Positions 44,856 through 53,843 of a DNA stretch of 64,000 nt are shown piece after piece. Under the pieces are notes generated by a model, which saw nothing but the letters and a program-made list of their open reading frames with translations, made no database searches and was not told where the DNA came from. How positions within the stretch are numbered: the stretch's first letter is position 1; each line of letters begins with the position of its first letter. The stretch is from contig NZ_WWEO01000045.1 of NCBI RefSeq assembly GCF_009928685.1, positions 620,001 through 684,000 of the forward strand, written 5' to 3'. This DNA is from Mucilaginibacter agri. GTDB taxonomy: Bacteria > Bacteroidota > Bacteroidia > Sphingobacteriales > Sphingobacteriaceae. Position numbers and translations under genes: made by a program.

Positions 44856-47480
44856 CTACTCGTCTGGGTGCAGGTTCACGCACAGGGAACTTACTATTAA
44901 GCCTGTCCAACCGGTTTGATGTGAGGCGCCTAAGCCACGACCTGTATCACCATCAAAATATTCGTAGAATAAGATATGATCTAGAAACGCCGGATCGCTT
45001 TGTAGTTTAGTATTAGTGCCGTATACCGGTCTTACACCCTCTTTGTTTTTCTTGAAAATGCTCGAAAGTCGCCTACGCAGTTCGTTTGCAACTTCTTTTA
45101 AATTCATAAATACTCCCGAACCTGTCGGACATTCAACCTTAAATTCGTCGCCATAATATTGATGAAAACGTTGCAGGCTTTCTATCAGCAGATAATTCAT
45201 TGGCATCCATATTGGGCCGCGCCAGTTGCTGTTGCCGCCAAATAAACCGCTATCGCTTTCGGCGGGTAGATATTTCACGCTAAACTCTTCACCATCAACA
45301 GTAATACGATAAGGGTTTTCAAGATGATATTTCGAGGCCGATCTGATACCGTAATCGCTCAAAAACTCGTTCTCATCAAGCATACGCTTTAATAACATTT
45401 TCATACGGTGGCCGCGCAATAAACTTACTAAGCGTTTGCCTTCAGGGTTCAGCTCATTAAGCCGGGAAATCTGATTGGCAAGATCAGGACGGTTATCATA
45501 AAACCACTTCAAGCGTGTGTTGAATATAGGGCTTGCAGTAATCTCATTATCAGATAGTACTTCTACGGCAAATAAAGGAATTAAGCCGACAACACTTCTC
45601 ACTTTTAAACGCTTCGTTGTACCATCCGGAAGTTCTAACCCGTCGTAAAAAAAGCCGTCTTCCTCATCCCATAGTCCTGCATGATCCAAACCAATTGTAG
45701 ACATTGCACCGGCTATATACATAAAGTGATCGAAAAATTTTACAGCTATTTCTTCATAGGTTTTATTGGTTGCGGCAAGCTCAATGGCAATTCGCATCAG
45801 GTTTAGCGAATACATAGCCATCCAACTCGTTCCGTCGGCCTGTTCTATGTAGCCTCCTGTTGGCAGCGGCGCATTACGGTCAAATACACCGATATTATCC
45901 AAACCGAGAAACCCTCCTTCGAATATGTTATTACCTGCAGAGTCCTTACGATTAACCCACCAGGTAAAATTCAGCATCAGCTTGTGGAATATCGCTTCGA
46001 GAAAGAATATGTCACCTTTGCCACCGTTAGCCAGCTTATCAATCCGGTATACATTCCAGGTTGCCATGGCATGTACAGGTGGATTGGTATCGCCCATGGC
46101 CCATTCATAGGCAGGCAGCTGACCATTGGGATGCATATACCACTCTTTGGTCAGCAACAAAAGCTGCTGTTTTGCAAAATCGGCATCTATACTCGCTAAC
46201 GGCAAACAATGAAAGGCCAGATCCCAGGCAGCAAACCAAGGATATTCCCACTTATCGGGCATAGAAATAATTTCACGGGCTGCAAAATGTTGCCATTCGG
46301 CATTTCGCATTTTATAACGATCATCGGGCGGTTTGGGTTGGCTCGGATCACCATGCAACCATTGAAAAATATTATAGTTATAAAATTGCTTGCTCCATAA
46401 CATTCCGGCAAAAGCCTGCCGTTGTATCATAGCTAGATCGGGATTCGACTTGGCACTGTTTTGCTCCAGTTCCTCGTAAAACTGATCAGCCTCGGCTAAG
46501 CGCGATTGAAAAATCTCATCAAAATCATTAAACTGATTAGCTGGATTTCTAGTCAGCCTTAACCTTAGAGTTGCGCTTCCTTTTGCTGGCACGATCAAAT
46601 CGTAATTAGCCGAGGCTTTAGTTCCCTTTTGCTGCGGATTAATAGTTGACGCACCGTGAATCAAATGATCATTGATGCCGTCTTTCGCGTAAGCCTTATT
46701 GTTATCATAATTATATAAACGGCTGGTGTTCGTCTCATTATCGCAAAAAAGCCATTCGGGCTCTCCTTCTGCAATTAGCCAATACTCGCCACCGATGTTT
46801 TTGTTATACAATTCTATTACCCCATGCGAATCGGCGTTTATAGCAGGCACACTCGTGTGCCGCCCCCAGGCCCAGGTGTTGCGGAACCACACAGTTGGCA
46901 GCACATTAATGGGTGCATCTACTCCGGCGCGGTTATGCACCGTTATTTTGATCAGGATATCGTCGGGCGCATTTTTGGCATACTCAACAAATACATCAAA
47001 GTATTCATCGTGATTAAAAATACCGGTATCTATCAATTCAAATTCAGGCTCGGTTCTTGGCCGCCTGGCATTTTCCTGTTTTAGTTGCTCGTATGGAAAG
47101 GCCTGTTGCGGATATTTATACAACATCTTCATGTACGAATGCGTTGGCGTGCTATCCAGGTAATAGTACAATTCCTTTACATCTTCGCCATGATTACCTT
47201 CTGGATTGGTGAGGCCGAAATACCGCTCTTTAATTATGGGATCTTTTTTATTCCATAAGCCAATAGCGAAGCACAAATACTGTTGATCGTCGCAAATGCC
47301 GGCAATACCCTCTTCGCTCCAGCGATAAGCCTTACTTCTGGCCATATCATGCGAAATATAATTCCAGGCATCGCCATTGGCGCTGTAGTCTTCGCGAACG
47401 GTACCCCATTGGCGGTCGCTTACATATGGCCCCCACTGTTTCCATGCAGGGTCTTTGAGTCGTAATTGTTCCGGATTCAT
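44856..47480 (-). CDS. GH63-family-like glucosidase (mannosyl-oligosaccharide glucosidase fold), cytoplasmic
   Basis: An 874-residue protein without signal peptide. It begins ERLRLKDP-like (MNPEQLRLKDPAWKQWGPYV), then a beta-sandwich N-terminal half (AWNYISHDMARSKAYRWSEE, NHGEDVKELYYYLDSTPTHS) and a C-terminal (alpha/alpha)6 half: WEYPWFAAWDLAFHCLPLAS, QLPAYEWAMGDTNPPVHAMA, WWVNRKDSAGNNIFEGGFLG, LWDEEDGFFYDGL, NSNWRGPIWMPMNYLLIESL and GASHQTGWTGLI. This matches long bacterial GH63-type proteins. GH63 enzymes hydrolyse alpha-glucosidic bonds by inversion; the acid and base are probably the Asp of AAWD and a late Glu. Bacterial members may act on glucosylglycerate or similar compatible solutes. 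Single gene on its strand. Confidence 0.75.
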   Translation of the reverse strand: MNPEQLRLKDPAWKQWGPYVSDRQWGTVREDYSANGDAWNYISHDMARSKAYRWSEEGIAGICDDQQYLCFAIGLWNKKDPIIKERYFGLTNPEGNHGEDVKELYYYLDSTPTHSYMKMLYKYPQQAFPYEQLKQENARRPRTEPEFELIDTGIFNHDEYFDVFVEYAKNAPDDILIKITVHNRAGVDAPINVLPTVWFRNTWAWGRHTSVPAINADSHGVIELYNKNIGGEYWLIAEGEPEWLFCDNETNTSRLYNYDNNKAYAKDGINDHLIHGASTINPQQKGTKASANYDLIVPAKGSATLRLRLTRNPANQFNDFDEIFQSRLAEADQFYEELEQNSAKSNPDLAMIQRQAFAGMLWSKQFYNYNIFQWLHGDPSQPKPPDDRYKMRNAEWQHFAAREIISMPDKWEYPWFAAWDLAFHCLPLASIDADFAKQQLLLLTKEWYMHPNGQLPAYEWAMGDTNPPVHAMATWNVYRIDKLANGGKGDIFFLEAIFHKLMLNFTWWVNRKDSAGNNIFEGGFLGLDNIGVFDRNAPLPTGGYIEQADGTSWMAMYSLNLMRIAIELAATNKTYEEIAVKFFDHFMYIAGAMSTIGLDHAGLWDEEDGFFYDGLELPDGTTKRLKVRSVVGLIPLFAVEVLSDNEITASPIFNTRLKWFYDNRPDLANQISRLNELNPEGKRLVSLLRGHRMKMLLKRMLDENEFLSDYGIRSASKYHLENPYRITVDGEEFSVKYLPAESDSGLFGGNSNWRGPIWMPMNYLLIESLQRFHQYYGDEFKVECPTGSGVFMNLKEVANELRRRLSSIFKKNKEGVRPVYGTNTKLQSDPAFLDHILFYEYFDGDTGRGLGASHQTGWTGLIVSSLCVNLHPDE

Positions 47481-47595
47481 CTATTAGTTAAACAGCTTAC
47501 TCCAATAATAATTTATATTATCGAAACTTAAATATAAAGAATGATGTAAAAGGTTTTATTTTACATTTAAAATAGCTTTATTAACTTACACCTAT

Positions 47596-48390
47596 ATGAG
47601 GCCAGTCGGAATACCAGATTACGTTAATCATTACCTAAATGATAAAATTGAACCAGCAGAAGTTTACCAAGCTTATCAGAAATTACGTAAAACAGGACCG
47701 GCTGAGGTAACGATTTCCATACCCGCCTATAACGAAGAGCTCACCATCGTGCAAACGCTTTCTTCACTATGCAACAACACAACAAACCGCGCGGTGGAGA
47801 TTGTGGTAGTTAACAATAACTCCAAAGATAAAACCGAAGAATTGGTAAAAGCCTGCGGCGTTACCTGTGTTTTACAAAGTATACAGGGTATTACCGTATC
47901 ACGAAATATGGGTTTGGATACCGCAACGGGAAAATATATCCTTAATGCCGATGCCGATACCATTTATCCAAAAGACTGGATAGAAGAAATGGTGAAGCCT
48001 TTAGCGAACTCCGATAAGGTTGCTATTACCTACGGACGCTTCTCATTTATCCCGGTAGGAAACACGGGGAGGTTTACCTATTTCTTTTACGAATACTTTG
48101 CCGATTTTACCCGGCTTTATAATAAATTTTTCAAAAACGAAGCCGTTAACGTGTACGGGTTTAATTCGGGCTTTAGGCGCGAACAAGGTTTGCAGGTTGA
48201 CAGTTTTAATCATCCTCCGGGCACTAACGAAGATGGCTTTCTGGCATTAAAACTTAAGGACAAGGGCTTTGGCAACTTGTACCGCGTTACAAGCCCCAAA
48301 GCTATTGTTTGGACTACCGACAGGCGCATACAAATAGACGGTGGTTTGTGGAAGGCGACCTTCAAAAGATTGAAACGTGTGTTTGGTTAA
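47596..48390 (+). CDS. Glycosyltransferase family 2
   Basis: A 264-residue GT-A fold transferase, cytoplasmic with no membrane segment. After a ~37-residue extension come VTISIPAYNEELTIVQTLSS (nucleotide-binding start), IVVVNNNSKDKT, GITVSRNMGLDTATGKYI and the metal-binding DAD in LNADADTIYPKDW. The acceptor loop has NEDGFLALKL. It opens the exopolysaccharide region, ending 126 bp upstream of the receiver gene in the same direction. Donor and acceptor cannot be deduced. Confidence 0.85.
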   Translation: MRPVGIPDYVNHYLNDKIEPAEVYQAYQKLRKTGPAEVTISIPAYNEELTIVQTLSSLCNNTTNRAVEIVVVNNNSKDKTEELVKACGVTCVLQSIQGITVSRNMGLDTATGKYILNADADTIYPKDWIEEMVKPLANSDKVAITYGRFSFIPVGNTGRFTYFFYEYFADFTRLYNKFFKNEAVNVYGFNSGFRREQGLQVDSFNHPPGTNEDGFLALKLKDKGFGNLYRVTSPKAIVWTTDRRIQIDGGLWKATFKRLKRVFG

Positions 48391-48516
48391 TAAATTTTCA
48401 AAAAATGTAATTTTTGAAACTGTGCAGGCGATTTTTTCGTAAAAGTGGTAACACAACATCAAAAATTTTACGGTATATTTAACAGTACCTAATTTAAAAA
48501 CACAACTATCCATACA

Positions 48517-48921
48517 ATGGGTTTAACTGATTCTGACCGCACCAAAATCCTTGCAGTAGACGACGACGCGTACATGCAACTGATACTCAAAAAGTTTCTT
48601 AGTAAAACCTATGATGTAGAGATACTTCCAACAGCAATGGATGCTATAGTGTATCTACAAAACGGAAACATTCCCGACCTCATTATTTCCGATTTGAACA
48701 CTCCCAACCTAAGCGGTTTAGAACTGGTTGCACAACTAAGCGCAAGCGACTTTTTTAAATCAATCCCGGTAATTATACTTTCGGGAGAAGATAGTTCCGA
48801 AACCCGTATAAAATGCCTCGATAGTGGTGCCGACGATTTTATCGTAAAACCATTTAATCCGGCCGAGGTTGAAGCGCGTGTAAGAGCTATTTTAAGACGT
48901 ATTGGTAAAATAACCTACTAA
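48517..48921 (+). CDS. Stand-alone response regulator receiver (CheY-like)
   Basis: A 134-residue single receiver domain with an intact active site: D15-D16-D17 acidic pocket (ILAVDDDAY), phospho-acceptor D59 (IISDLNTPNLSG), S89 (VIILSGED) and K111 (FIVKPFNP). There is no output domain and no adjacent histidine kinase gene. Only three bases separate it from the phosphoglycosyl transferase gene, which carries its own degenerate receiver, so a phosphorylation-dependent contact between the two products is an attractive inference. It could also be a phosphate relay for an orphan hybrid kinase. Confidence 0.9.
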   Translation: MGLTDSDRTKILAVDDDAYMQLILKKFLSKTYDVEILPTAMDAIVYLQNGNIPDLIISDLNTPNLSGLELVAQLSASDFFKSIPVIILSGEDSSETRIKCLDSGADDFIVKPFNPAEVEARVRAILRRIGKITY

Positions 48922-48924
48922 TTT

Positions 48925-50160
48925 ATGGTCGATTCTACTTTATCTGGCGACGCCATTCAATACCTTGCCGTGATACACGGAACTGAAGACGTAATTGCCT
49001 TATTGAACTGCTGTAATTTTGAAGACAGGCAAATCCTGTACTTTAATAACGGTGTAGAACTTTCTACCGCGTGGGAGAATAAAAAACTCAACATAGTAGG
49101 TATTATTTCGCAAAGTGAAATATTGGCCCCATCGGGCATTAGTTTACTGGAGGCTTTAAAAAACAAAGGACTTCCACACGTGCCTTTTTTCCTGATATCA
49201 AATCAATACAACAGCAACTTACGCAAACTTGCCCTTAGCGCCGGTGTGGTCGACGTTTTTAAGGCCCCTGCCAAAATGCATAAGGTGCAAACCAGGGTAA
49301 ACTTTTTGGTAGATAACTGGGACCATATTAAAAGCAACGTACACGTAAAGGTTAATGATAATTATGTAGTGCCGGCAGGTAAGCGTGCTTTTGATATTTT
49401 CTTCTCAGGTATGGCTTTATTGATGCTGTCGCCAATATTCCTGATTATTTACTTACTGGTGAGATTGGAGTCTAAAGGCCCTGCATTTTATTATTCGTTA
49501 CGCGTGGGTACCGGATACCGCGTGTTTAAGTTTTACAAATTCAGGTCGATGTATGTGAATGCCGATCAGCGCCTGAAAGATCTTAAACACTTGAACCAAT
49601 ACTCAGCAGCTTCGGAGACACCTGCGCCGGAAACCGTAGCTACAGTAGAGGTAACCGCAGCACCATCTACCCCACTTACGCCAATGCTATGTAACGATTG
49701 CTTGAAGGCAGGCAAATGCCAGTTCCCGATCTACACAGATAAGGTTAGCTGGTGCGAGAAAGATTACATGAAAAACAAGAAGACGGCAGCAGGCTCAGCC
49801 TTCTTTAAATTGAAAAACGACCCGCGCATAACCAAGGTGGGTAACTTTATACGTAATACCAGTATCGATGAGCTTCCACAATTGTGGAATGTGTTTATAG
49901 GTGATATGAGCATTGTGGGCAATCGTCCGCTACCGCTTTATGAGGCTGAGAAATTAACAACGGATAAATATGCCTTACGCTTCAACGCTCCCGCGGGCAT
50001 CACCGGCTTATGGCAGGTAGAAAAACGCGGTAAAGGCGACATGAGCGAAGAAGAGCGCCTGATGCTGGATAACGTTTACGCCAAAAACCACAGCCTTAAA
50101 AACGATTTACGTTTGATATTTAAAACGATACCAGCGTTATTGCAAAAGGAAAGCGTATAA
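48925..50160 (+). CDS. Phosphoglycosyl transferase (bacterial sugar transferase) with degenerate receiver and four-cysteine insertion
   Basis: A 411-residue monotopic enzyme that transfers a sugar-1-phosphate to undecaprenyl phosphate and so starts the polysaccharide unit. Residues ~13-130 fold like a receiver but have lost the acidic pocket and the phospho-Asp (ISQSEILAPSG at that strand), while keeping S92 and K113. Then come the catalytic domain: KRAFDIFFSGMALLMLSPIF (reentrant helix), FYKFRSMYVNAD, catalytic dyad D315-E316 in SIDELPQLWNV, GDMSIVGNRPLPLYE and ITGLWQVEKRGKG. Between FRSMY and FFKLKNDPR lies an insertion of about 70 residues, absent from typical members, with C256-x2-C259-x5-C265-x11-C277. 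A terminator follows. Confidence 0.9.
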   Translation: MVDSTLSGDAIQYLAVIHGTEDVIALLNCCNFEDRQILYFNNGVELSTAWENKKLNIVGIISQSEILAPSGISLLEALKNKGLPHVPFFLISNQYNSNLRKLALSAGVVDVFKAPAKMHKVQTRVNFLVDNWDHIKSNVHVKVNDNYVVPAGKRAFDIFFSGMALLMLSPIFLIIYLLVRLESKGPAFYYSLRVGTGYRVFKFYKFRSMYVNADQRLKDLKHLNQYSAASETPAPETVATVEVTAAPSTPLTPMLCNDCLKAGKCQFPIYTDKVSWCEKDYMKNKKTAAGSAFFKLKNDPRITKVGNFIRNTSIDELPQLWNVFIGDMSIVGNRPLPLYEAEKLTTDKYALRFNAPAGITGLWQVEKRGKGDMSEEERLMLDNVYAKNHSLKNDLRLIFKTIPALLQKESV

Positions 50161-50204
50161 TTCGGTTATCTGTTTTCAGTTGTCGGTTGCCGGCAGCATG
50201 ATAT

Positions 50205-50244
50205 AAAAAAAGAGGTTTAGCAGAATTGCTAAACCTCTTTTTTT
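50205..50244 (+). terminator. Terminator after the phosphoglycosyl transferase gene
   Basis: AGAGGTTTAGCA (50211-50222) pairs with TGCTAAACCTCT (50227-50238) around GAAT, flanked by A- and T-runs; it may act in both directions. Confidence 0.92.
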
Positions 50245-50389
50245 ATATCTGTACTTAGGAAGATAACTGGAGCGTGGAGCGGATCGTCCACATCGTCCGC
50301 GGGAATCCGACGTATAAGTTATTATTTGGCCTAAAATTAGATTTAAATACCTTACAATCAATCCATTAAATTACACACCTAAAAGTCAT

Positions 50390-50592
50390 GGTGTGCTGAA
50401 AACCGTCCACTTTTATGACTTTTAAGTCCTTTTATTGAGGTGTTCTACATCCTTTAAAATGGACGCTTAAGCAAACTAAAATTTTGCTATCGAAATTTAG
50501 CGAAGCGTAACTTGTGATTTATAATGGGTAAGCTTTCAGTTTAGGTAAGGTGAAATCTTACAACATTATTATCCCAAGTTGGAAACTTGCCG
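50390..50592. repeat. Intergenic repeats, including an inverted copy of the cloverleaf-like core
   Basis: In the 381-bp gap 50245-50625, 50494-50592 is a degraded inverse copy of 7921-8028. Shared words after inversion include AGCGTAACTTGTGA, GTAAGGTGAAA, CTTACAAC and AAACTTGC. Just before it (about 50389-50430) AAAAGTCAT and ATGACTTTT form a separate 9-bp inverted repeat. No gene is seen in this gap. Confidence 0.65.
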
Positions 50593-50625
50593 TAGCACTC
50601 AAGTACTAACCGAAAATAGAAAACG

Positions 50626-51015
50626 CTATTTCTCCCAAGCCTTCACCAATTCTTTATAATCCAAAACGCCACCCGCTTTTCCGTCTCTGTAAATATTTAC
50701 CTGGTAGACATTCTTCTCTTTCGACAAAGAATCTCCCTTATTTACTTTAGATTGCCAGTCGGGATAAAGCATAAATGTGTTTCCATCGGATAGCAAGAGA
50801 GTCCTTGCATTGGCTTTATTTTTATCCAAATAAACAGAATCAACCCGTCCGTGAAATTCCTGTAATGCGGCATCTTGCAAAACCAACTGTCCGCGGTGCA
50901 CCGTGGCATCTTCAGACCAGATCAGAAATGGCGCCACGCATACCACAATCAGCAGCACCAAGCTAACTAATATGATCTTTAATTTTCTATCGAATACAAA
51001 CTTTTCTTTCTTCAT
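50626..51015 (-). CDS. Small single-span membrane protein of unknown function
   Basis: 129 residues: a basic N-terminus (MKKEKFVFDRKLK), one membrane helix (IILVSLVLLIVVCVAPFLIW) and a ~95-residue outer part with a beta-rich pattern (GRVDSVYLDKNKANARTLLL, NVYQVNIYRDGKAGG). I do not recognise the family. It is the last gene of a minus-strand set (GT2, GT2, acetyltransferase, this gene), 60 bases after the acetyltransferase. Probably periplasmic side facing, from the lysine distribution. Confidence 0.65.
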   Translation of the reverse strand: MKKEKFVFDRKLKIILVSLVLLIVVCVAPFLIWSEDATVHRGQLVLQDAALQEFHGRVDSVYLDKNKANARTLLLSDGNTFMLYPDWQSKVNKGDSLSKEKNVYQVNIYRDGKAGGVLDYKELVKAWEK

Positions 51016-51075
51016 CCCAATAACCTCACCAGTCTTAATTCCCCGACCTCCGACAACTGATAACAGACAATCTCT

Positions 51076-51690
51076 TTAGGCCCTTACCCACTCCTTCGCG
51101 TCGAAATCGTAACGTTTAATAACCTTAGCGGGATTCCCAGCTGCCACCGAATATGGCGGGATACTTTTGGTTACTACGGCGCCACCTGCTACAACACTGT
51201 GTTTGCCTACGGTTACGCCAGAGGTTATCACAGCGTTGGCAGCTATCCAACAATCATCTTCAATAATAATGGGATTGGTAATTACAGGTTGATCTACGAT
51301 AGGCACATCTACATCTGTATAAACATGGTTTAGCGCGCTGGCCACAATGTTTTGGGCGAAGATCACATTGTTACCAATAGTAACCGGACCTATAATTACA
51401 TTGCTCATCCCAATGAGCGTTTTGTTGCCTATCAATACATCGCCTACGCCATTATTTATAGTAGAGAAGCTTTCTATGGCAGAGTGGTTGCCAAGTTCGA
51501 AACGATTGAAGGGTAACACATCTATACGTGTACGGTTTCGGATTACTGAACCCTTGCCCCGTTTATGTATAAAGGGATTTACAAACCATTTAACCCATAA
51601 CCTAGGCCTGGCCTCGCCGCTGGGTATCAGCATCCAGTGTACAAAGGCTTTTAATGATGGGCTGCTTTTGATCTTATCCTTTAGCGACAT
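51076..51690 (-). CDS. Hexapeptide-repeat acyltransferase (WbbJ-like)
   Basis: A 204-residue left-handed beta-helix acetyltransferase, expected to O-acetylate a polysaccharide sugar. Hexapeptide repeats run from about residue 70: VGDVLIGNKTLIGMSNVIIG, PVTIGNNVIFAQNIVASALN, IIIEDDCWIAANAVITSGVT and VGKHSVVAGGAVVTKSIPPY, followed by VAAGNPAKVIKRY. The likely catalytic His is in ALNHVYTD. It starts 13 bases after the GT2 stop, in one operon with two glycosyltransferases. Confidence 0.87.
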   Translation of the reverse strand: MSLKDKIKSSPSLKAFVHWMLIPSGEARPRLWVKWFVNPFIHKRGKGSVIRNRTRIDVLPFNRFELGNHSAIESFSTINNGVGDVLIGNKTLIGMSNVIIGPVTIGNNVIFAQNIVASALNHVYTDVDVPIVDQPVITNPIIIEDDCWIAANAVITSGVTVGKHSVVAGGAVVTKSIPPYSVAAGNPAKVIKRYDFDAKEWVRA

Positions 51691-51703
51691 ATAAACGGTG
51701 TAA

Positions 51704-52876
51704 TTATTTCCTTTTTGCTTTTTCCCAAACCGCGCTTTGTTTTCCGGCCGAGTACCTGAATATACCGCGGATAACCGCGTAATTCATCATGCAAAAATAG
51801 TAGGGTATGAACAGAATTTTAACTTTAATTTCCCGGGTCTCCAGTAACCAGCCCAGTAACGACATAGCATAAAACATTACCTGCCCCAATAAAAGCAACT
51901 CGTATAACCAACTGGTATAACCGCTGGCGACAATTACAATATTGAGTATCAGGGCCAGTATCATTAGGAAGGGAACCACCGTCCAGCGTAAAACCCGGTG
52001 ACTAACATATTGAAACGTAAGCACAGGCATTTTAAAAGGATTTAACAGGCTTTTGAGCCACACAATAGATTGTATGCCGCCGGCTGCTATGCGTATCTTA
52101 CGTTTAAGCTCTTCGCCTACACTTTCCGAGCCATTCTCGGTAGCATAAGCTTCAGGCTCGTAAACCACGCGATAACCTTCGCCTGCAACCAGTAATGAGA
52201 TCATAAAATCATCCAGGATGGTATTTACAGGCACCGGTCGATATAAGTTGGTACGAATACTAAACAACTCTCCGGCAGCGCCTACTACAGTATGCAGCTC
52301 GGCATCCCACGTCTTTAGTTTCGATTCGTATTTCCAGTAAAAACCCTCTCCTGCCGTAGCGTCGGCAGTTTCGTCGGCATGTACTCGCTTTTCACCCGCT
52401 ACCGCGCCAATTTCAGGGTCGGCGTAATGGCGACAGATTTTGATCAGTGCATCGGTATTCAAAAACGTATTAGCATCGGTAAATACCACTACATCAGTAG
52501 TAACGGTATCCATTGCGCGGTGCACGGCAGCAATCTTACCGCTCCGGCCCTCGTTATGCATCAGTCTAATCTGAGGATAAGCAGCAACTAACTCGGGTGT
52601 AGCGTCAGTAGATCCATCTGTAACGAATATAAACTCAACTTTACCAGCAGGATAATTGAGTTCCAAGGTATTCTTAATCTTCTCTACAATAAAGTCCTGC
52701 TCGTTGTAAGCAGCGACAATCAGCGTACAGCTCGGCAACAGATCAGCGTTAACTATAGGAGGTTTTCGTTCACCTTTAATTGCCCTCCTGATTTTGATCA
52801 GGAAAAACAACAATATTCCATATCCAAAAAAGGCGTAAAATACTATAAACAGACTAAGCCAAAGTGCAATTTTCAT
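51704..52876 (-). CDS. Membrane glycosyltransferase family 2
   Basis: A 390-residue transferase with an N-terminal helix (WLSLFIVFYAFFGYGILLFF), a GT-A domain and three C-terminal membrane segments. Motifs: SCTLIVAAYNEQDFIVEKIK, FIFVTDGSTDAT, VVFTDANTFLN (DAN in the DxD place), IGAVAGEKRV, TILDDFMISLLVAGEGYRVV and ELKRKIRIAAGGIQSI. This layout is that of processive or lipid-linked GT2 enzymes of capsule and poly-sugar synthesis. Its start follows the preceding GT2 stop with no gap, so translation is probably coupled. Confidence 0.86.
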   Translation of the reverse strand: MKIALWLSLFIVFYAFFGYGILLFFLIKIRRAIKGERKPPIVNADLLPSCTLIVAAYNEQDFIVEKIKNTLELNYPAGKVEFIFVTDGSTDATPELVAAYPQIRLMHNEGRSGKIAAVHRAMDTVTTDVVVFTDANTFLNTDALIKICRHYADPEIGAVAGEKRVHADETADATAGEGFYWKYESKLKTWDAELHTVVGAAGELFSIRTNLYRPVPVNTILDDFMISLLVAGEGYRVVYEPEAYATENGSESVGEELKRKIRIAAGGIQSIVWLKSLLNPFKMPVLTFQYVSHRVLRWTVVPFLMILALILNIVIVASGYTSWLYELLLLGQVMFYAMSLLGWLLETREIKVKILFIPYYFCMMNYAVIRGIFRYSAGKQSAVWEKAKRK

Positions 52877-53797
52877 TTATCGTGTAATGGGGTATCCTAA
52901 ATTATTACTGTCTTTCTTCTCGGTAATATTCCACCAAATGGCTTTAAGTAAAAGCGTTGTAAAACCTTTTTGCTTATTCTTCAAATAGTTTAAAATATTT
53001 CGGGGCGTAACAACCAATACAAAGTAAACATAAAAAAATATCCTTGCTAAAAACGGTGCGTTGCGGCGAATGAATAAAATGCGGTTTCGGTTCATAAAAT
53101 ACTCCTTCAACCCGCTGGCCTTACCTACCGAAACCGACTCTTTATGATAGATCAGTGCTTGCGGCACTAACCATATTTCATAACCTTCACGTTTAATATG
53201 GTCGCACCAGTCCATTTCTTCGTAATACAAAAAGAAATTTTCGGCCATTACACCTACTTTGTTCATCGATTCGCGTTTAAGCATCATGGCAGCGCCGTGT
53301 GCGTAGCCTGTTGGGCCAAGGTTTTTATCATACTGGCCTTTATCTAACTCAAACTGGCCTATACAATAGTTGCGGCAGGTATAATAGTTCATTTCTGTAA
53401 AACCGGCGTACTGAAGTGTATCTGGCTGATCAAAGTATCTTATCTTTGGCGAAACCATACCCACCGACGGATTTTGGTCCATTACATCAACCAGCGTTTC
53501 GATTAATCCGGGAGTAAATTCGGTATCGTTATTTACAAAGAATAAATATTCGCCTTTTGCTTCTTTTATGCCTAAATTGTTACCACCGGCAAAGCCGAGG
53601 TTAATGTCCGACCGGATAAACTTTATATCCGGATATTTGACTGTCCACTCTGGTACGCTATTTTCTTTGCTTCCGTTGTCTACAACAACAATTTCTATGT
53701 GCGAATACACGTTTGTAGCACGAATAGAGGCCAAGAGTTGTTCGGTAACAAAACTTTGATTAAAATTAACGGTAATGATAGAAACTGTTTTTTTCAT
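52877..53797 (-). CDS. Glycosyltransferase family 2, rhamnosyltransferase-like
   Basis: 306 residues. VSIITVNFNQSFVTEQLLAS, IVVVDNGSKENS, INLGFAGGNNLGIKEAKGEY and LFFVNNDTEFTPGLIETLVD (DxD equivalent NNDT) place it with WbbL-type GT2 enzymes, which often add rhamnose. GYAHGAAMMLKRESMNKVG and LYYEEMDWCDHIKREGYEIW complete the domain. A hydrophobic segment near the C-terminus (FFYVYFVLVVTPRNIL) may touch the membrane. First gene of the minus-strand set; divergent from the partner-switch operon with 46 bp between. Confidence 0.85.
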   Translation of the reverse strand: MKKTVSIITVNFNQSFVTEQLLASIRATNVYSHIEIVVVDNGSKENSVPEWTVKYPDIKFIRSDINLGFAGGNNLGIKEAKGEYLFFVNNDTEFTPGLIETLVDVMDQNPSVGMVSPKIRYFDQPDTLQYAGFTEMNYYTCRNYCIGQFELDKGQYDKNLGPTGYAHGAAMMLKRESMNKVGVMAENFFLYYEEMDWCDHIKREGYEIWLVPQALIYHKESVSVGKASGLKEYFMNRNRILFIRRNAPFLARIFFYVYFVLVVTPRNILNYLKNKQKGFTTLLLKAIWWNITEKKDSNNLGYPITR

Positions 53798-53843
53798 TTA
53801 ATGATACCAGTGTTAAACGTATTACACAGCCGATTAAGTTACG

